A DNA stretch of 5,743 nt from NCBI GenBank assembly GCA_937888925.1, contig CALARM010001020.1, positions 1 through 5,743 on the forward strand, in the 5' to 3' direction. The translations under genes were made by a program, and so were the position numbers. This DNA comes from an uncultured Synergistia bacterium (GTDB lineage: Bacteria; Eremiobacterota; SpSt-956; JAKJGF01). The notes under the pieces were generated by a model. That model saw only the letters and a list, made by a program, of their open reading frames with translations. It was not told where the DNA came from and searched no databases. Below, in pieces: positions 4,839 to 5,743 of the stretch; within the stretch, counting starts at the first letter, position 1; each line of letters opens with the position of its first letter.

Positions 4839-5743
4839 TCACAGGGGGAACGTAATTTTAAAAGATGTACCTTTATTCGTATCAAGTTCTAAAATACCAT
4901 CAATCTGCTCTACCAGATTAATTATAAGATCAAGACCTATAGTATTTACATTATGAATATCAAGTTCTTCAGGCAAACCTGTGCCATTATCACTGAACTG
5001 CAATATGTATTTACTATCTTTTTCATACAATTTAATAGATATTATACCTTTATTCTCTTTCAGGAAGGCATGTTTAAGTGAATTTGTAATTAATTCATTT
5101 ATAATAAGAGCACATGGTATTGCTTTATCAACAGGGAGATAAACATTATCGGCCTGGATTCTTAATTTTACCAGCCTGTTATTTGCATTATATGTATAGA
5201 ACAAATACGATGAAAGACTCTGAATATATTCGGCAAAATCAATTCTGGACAGATCAGTAGATTGATATAGTTTTTCATGAACCAGCGCTATAGATCTTAT
5301 TTGACTATGACTTTCTTTAAATTTAGTAAGGGCAATATTATCGTGGATAGAATCACTCTGAATATAGAGGAGACTTGAAATAATCTGAAGATTATTTTTT
5401 ACCCTGTGATGTATTTCCTTAAGGAGGATTTCCTTTTCCTGAAGGGAAGATTTCAATTTTTCCTCTGCTATTTTTCTTTCTTCTATTTCCTTTTTAAGTC
5501 TCTTATTTATAAGGTTTAATTCCTCTGTCCTTTTTATGACACGTTCTTCAAGATGATTTTGATATTTAATCAATTCTTCCTCTATCATTTTACGTCCTGT
5601 AATATCTTCTATTAATGCAACAATATAATCGACAGAATTATCGGATTTTCTTACACATGTAGAACTTAATTTTGCATAAATAATAGTTCCGTCTTTTTTT
5701 ATATATCTCTTTTCCAGATTATTGATTTTTAATTCTCCTGAAA
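4839..5743 (-). CDS. PAS-HisKA_2 sensor histidine kinase, 5' end outside the window
   Basis: The frame is open from the right edge to TGA at 4841-4839, giving 300 complete codons of the C-terminal part. An internal ATG at 5588 is not the start, because the codons before it encode the end of a PAS domain: EKRYIKKDGTIIYAKLS and then YIVALIEDITGRK (residues 9-51 as seen here). A helical linker follows (52-105), then the HisKA_2 dimerisation/phosphotransfer motif LLKEIHHRVKNNLQIISSLL with the His pair at 111-112, and an HATPase domain: N box NELITNSLKHAF, G1 DNGTGLPE, G2 TIGLDLI and a final GTSFKITFPL. Such kinases autophosphorylate the His box and pass phosphate to a response regulator; the PAS domain senses the signal or links to a sensor. 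No response regulator is in the window. No membrane segment is seen in the part present. Confidence 0.92.
   Translation of the reverse strand, partial: SGELKINNLEKRYIKKDGTIIYAKLSSTCVRKSDNSVDYIVALIEDITGRKMIEEELIKYQNHLEERVIKRTEELNLINKRLKKEIEERKIAEEKLKSSLQEKEILLKEIHHRVKNNLQIISSLLYIQSDSIHDNIALTKFKESHSQIRSIALVHEKLYQSTDLSRIDFAEYIQSLSSYLFYTYNANNRLVKLRIQADNVYLPVDKAIPCALIINELITNSLKHAFLKENKGIISIKLYEKDSKYILQFSDNGTGLPEELDIHNVNTIGLDLIINLVEQIDGILELDTNKGTSFKITFPL

Noticed and set aside
4729..4956. 75-codon plus-strand ORF over the inverted repeat and kinase 3' end
   Set aside because: It runs through the palindrome and antisense to the GTSFKITFPL and G2 regions of the kinase, with no SD.
1..5743. CRISPR array, insertion sequence, tRNA gene or integron attC site
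   Set aside because: No regularly spaced direct repeats, transposase frame, cloverleaf or attC core pair was seen anywhere in the window.

Overview
This is a low-G+C bacterial window (about one third G+C by eye, AGA as the main Arg codon, sigma-70-type promoters and purine-rich ribosome binding sites). The gene set is a C1B cysteine aminopeptidase, a GT4 glycosyltransferase, an NYN/PIN-like protein beside an Hfq-like protein, and a PAS-HisKA_2 sensor kinase. It would fit an anaerobic Gram-negative lineage such as Spirochaetota or a relative, but nothing here fixes the taxon.

Layout. Two genes run rightward. The first is a PepC/bleomycin-hydrolase-type aminopeptidase (147-1478) behind a good promoter and Shine-Dalgarno (SD). 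The second is a GT4 glycosyltransferase (1534-2691), separated from it by a perfect 16-bp inverted repeat. They meet, tail to tail, a leftward cluster that occupies the rest of the window. In transcription order that cluster is: the 3' part of a PAS-HisKA_2-HATPase kinase (cut by the right edge, ends at 4839); a long inverted repeat (4765-4809); a near-consensus promoter (4734-4706); a 215-nt segment rich in inverted repeats that also holds a 63-codon Cys-rich ORF; an NYN (LabA-like) protein with a long coiled coil (4446-3049); and an Hfq-like LSm protein (3034-2735).

The most interesting part is 2735-4734. An NYN domain (a PIN-like, typically RNase, fold) is encoded 14 nt upstream of a divergent Hfq/LSm homologue. 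Both genes are preceded by unusual homopolymeric G-run SDs (G7 and G6), and their likely transcript begins with a segment that can fold into nested stems and a pseudoknot. I infer a small RNA-handling module in which the leader could be a cis-acting or trans-acting RNA target. The domain calls are well supported; the functional link is a hypothesis.

A second point of interest is the aminopeptidase. It has the full catalytic set but lacks the last residues of the C-terminal tail that enforces aminopeptidase specificity in this family. All three prominent intergenic inverted repeats lack a following U-tract, so none is a textbook intrinsic terminator.
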